DNA from: Treponema sp.
GTDB taxonomy: Bacteria; Spirochaetota; Spirochaetia; Treponematales; Breznakiellaceae
NCBI GenBank assembly: GCA_009780285.1
Contig: WRAL01000112.1
Span: 1-5,778, forward strand
Reading direction: 5' to 3'
Length of the DNA: 5,778 nucleotides
In this document: positions 3,843 to 5,778 of the stretch, piece after piece
Layout of the letters: each line of letters opens with the position of its first letter
Numbering within the stretch: the stretch's first letter is position 1
Program-made: the position numbers and the translations under genes
The notes under the pieces: generated by a model
Seen by the model: only the letters and a program-made list of their open reading frames with translations
The model's database searches: none
What the model was told of the DNA's origin: nothing

Positions 3843-5778
3843 GGCTGGAAAAAGGGCGAAGGCTGGAAAGCGGCTTCGCGATTATCGACGTAGTGGAGCT
3901 TGGGGAAATAAAGGCCCAGGGCGTTTGGGCGCGACACGACAGCGGCGCCGAGGTTTTTCATATCGTCAACGACGACAGCGAGAACCTTTTCGCCTTCGCC
4001 TTCGCCACGGCGCCCGAAAACGACACCGGCGTCGCGCACGTTCTGGAGCACGTCGCGCTCTGCGGCTCGAAAAACTATCCGGTGAAGGACGCGTTCCTTG
4101 TCCTTTCGCAGGGAAGCCTGCAAACCTTTTTAAACGCCATGACCTACCCGGACAAAACCGTGTATCCGGCAAGCTCGGAAAACGAGCGCGACTATTTCAA
4201 CCTTATGTCCGTCTACGGCGACGCGGTGTTCCGTCCCCTGCTGGGCGAATGGGCCTTCATGCAGGAAGGCTGCCGCCGCGAGATAGTCAGGGACGAGGAC
4301 GGCGAGGAAAGGCTTTCGATTACCGGCGTCGTCTACAACGAGATGAAGGGCGCCTATTCGTCGCTGGACGCGCACGCCGGCCTTTGGTCCACTAAGTCCG
4401 TTCTGCCGGACACGCCTTACGGCTTCGAGTCCGGCGGCAACCCGGATCGCATTCCCGACCTCGACCTGGGCCAGCTGAGGGACTTTCACGCTAAAAAATA
4501 CTCGCCGGCGAACTGCCGTATTTTTCTTGCCGGAAACATCCCCACCGAAAAGCAATTGGATTTTATCAATAAAAATTTCCTTTCCGGCGACGAAGCGCCC
4601 CCCCGGGGGGAGGCGGCGCCGCTCACGGAAAAGCAAAGGCGCATGAGCGCGCCCAAGGAACTGAAAATTTCCGGCCCCGCCTGCGGGGAAATAAAGTCCA
4701 CGATCTTTATCTCCTGGCTTTGCGCCGAAAAAAGCGACACGGACGAGCTTATCGCCCTGGCGGCGCTGGAGGAAATTTTGCTCGGGCACGACGGCTCGCC
4801 CCTTCTCAAGGCCCTGATCGAATCCGGGCTTGGCGAGGACGTAAGCCCCGTTACCGGCTTGGACGGCGGCCCGGCCGAGGCGGTTTTTACCATCGGCCTT
4901 CGCGGGGTGGAAAGCGGCGCCGAAAAGGAAGTCGAGGCGCTGATTCTCGGCGAGCTTGAAAGGCTTGCGCGCGAGGGCCTTCAGCGCAGGGAAATAGAGG
5001 CTGCGCTTCAGTACATGGAATTTTCGCAAAGGGAAATAAAAAGAGCCGGAGGGCCCTTCTCGCTTGTGTGGATGTCGCGCTGCCTTCGTTCATGGATGCG
5101 CGGCGGCAAGCCTTGGGACAGCCTTTTGGTTAATGCCGCGATAAAAAAAATCAAGGACAATCCGGCGTCGGATTATTTCGAGTCGCTTATTCGAAAGTTC
5201 TTTCTTGAAAACCCTCATCGCGCGCTGGTAACGGTGGAGCCTCGGGAGGATTTTCTGCCGGAACAGGAAGCGCGCCTCGCGCGGGAGCTTGAGGAAAAAC
5301 TGCGCGGGATGGGCGCGCGGGAAAAACAGGGCATTATCGACAAATGCGCGGAAATGGAAAAAGAGCATGAAAAGGAAGACGATCCGAAAGCGCTTATGAG
5401 CATTCCGCATCTGTCCCGAGGCGATCTCAGCGACCGTATCGAGATCGTCCCGCGCGCCTACGAAATGCTTGGCGGCGCGGCGGCGCTTTGCCACGACATT
5501 CACACTAACGGCATCAGCTATTTCGAAATCGCCCTTCCGCTGGACGTTTTGCCGCGCGAGCTCTACGCATGGCTTCCGTTTTTTTGCCGCGCCTCGACCT
5601 CGGTCGGGCTTCCCGGCATGGATTACGCGGAGGTTTCAAGCCTTTTCGCGCAAACCGTCGGTGGCTTCGCCGCCTCGCTGGAAGCCGGAAGCGCGGCCCC
5701 AAGCGACGGCGCGGAAAAAGGGCCTTTCGACCGCTTCGATCTTCTCGGGCGCGACTGGATCGTCTACCGGATGAAATG
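3830..5778 (+). CDS. M16C-family zinc metallopeptidase (PreP/Cym1-like), 3' end outside the window
   Basis: This is a clamshell metalloprotease that degrades unstructured peptides inside a closed chamber. The window holds 649 codons of a family that is usually about 970-1,000 residues. The inverted zinc motif HxxEH is HVLEH at 70-74 (His70 and His74 ligands, Glu73 catalytic base). The third ligand is Glu171 in GVVYNEMKG, 97 residues later, as in PreP. Other family blocks are the LCGSKNYPVKD segment (77-87), FLNAMTYPDKT (100-110) and FMQEG (143-147). The IPHLSRGDLSDRIE stretch from about 525 belongs to the M16C-associated region. No signal peptide is seen, so it is probably cytoplasmic. The start is TTG, overlapping fliG by 13 nt, which implies coupled translation. 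A C7G6 run (4598-4610) and an A8 run (5143-5150) lie in frame. Catalytic residues are intact; the C-terminal half is not visible. Confidence 0.93.
   Translation, partial: MGNLRLEKGRRLESGFAIIDVVELGEIKAQGVWARHDSGAEVFHIVNDDSENLFAFAFATAPENDTGVAHVLEHVALCGSKNYPVKDAFLVLSQGSLQTFLNAMTYPDKTVYPASSENERDYFNLMSVYGDAVFRPLLGEWAFMQEGCRREIVRDEDGEERLSITGVVYNEMKGAYSSLDAHAGLWSTKSVLPDTPYGFESGGNPDRIPDLDLGQLRDFHAKKYSPANCRIFLAGNIPTEKQLDFINKNFLSGDEAPPRGEAAPLTEKQRRMSAPKELKISGPACGEIKSTIFISWLCAEKSDTDELIALAALEEILLGHDGSPLLKALIESGLGEDVSPVTGLDGGPAEAVFTIGLRGVESGAEKEVEALILGELERLAREGLQRREIEAALQYMEFSQREIKRAGGPFSLVWMSRCLRSWMRGGKPWDSLLVNAAIKKIKDNPASDYFESLIRKFFLENPHRALVTVEPREDFLPEQEARLARELEEKLRGMGAREKQGIIDKCAEMEKEHEKEDDPKALMSIPHLSRGDLSDRIEIVPRAYEMLGGAAALCHDIHTNGISYFEIALPLDVLPRELYAWLPFFCRASTSVGLPGMDYAEVSSLFAQTVGGFAASLEAGSAAPSDGAEKGPFDRFDLLGRDWIVYRMK

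Noticed and set aside
4130..5029. Open frame of 299 codons on the minus strand, opposite the M16C gene
   Set aside because: The plus-strand frame carries intact zinc-peptidase motifs; the minus frame shows none and has no start signals.

Overview
The window looks like ordinary chromosomal DNA from a spirochaete, most likely a GC-rich Treponema-type lineage. The main evidence is a stand-alone flagellar motor gene of the divergent FliG1 type; spirochaetes typically carry two fliG genes. It is followed by a large M16C metalloprotease. A lactose/cellobiose-type PTS operon and a small protein that resembles, from memory, antitoxin-like proteins of gut treponemes fit the same picture. Lineage is an inference from gene content; no rRNA or other marker is present.

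Layout. Minus strand, right to left: mgtE (2248-887, Mg2+ transporter), a small antitoxin-like gene (827-561), an intrinsic terminator (534-514), a new promoter (510-481), then a PTS operon made of EIIB (436-116) and the start of EIIC (114 to the left edge). Plus strand, left to right: fliG (2646-3842), overlapped by 13 nt by an M16C peptidase gene (3830 to the right edge, TTG start). mgtE and fliG are divergent. Between them lie about 400 bp without a gene. That stretch holds both promoters and a mosaic of short repeats: several copies of a CTCCGTG/CACGGAG 9-10 nt unit in both orientations, and two back-to-back hairpins with 11-bp stems and 3-nt loops.

Regulation. Each of the four transcription units has a readable sigma70-like promoter. 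By geometry, the start point of the antitoxin-like gene falls on the A of its ATG, that of fliG 2 nt upstream of the ATG, and that of mgtE 10 nt upstream. Two genes are therefore predicted leaderless or nearly so, and mgtE has no room for a Mg2+ riboswitch. Only the PTS operon has a normal leader (about 38 nt) with a strong AGGAGG.

How the genes relate. EIIB and EIIC are parts of one sugar permease. fliG and the M16C peptidase are translationally coupled, but no functional link between them is evident. I found no convincing new multi-gene system. The points most worth a second look are the altered motor residues of FliG, the leaderless promoters, the repeat mosaic, and the antitoxin-like gene without a toxin partner.
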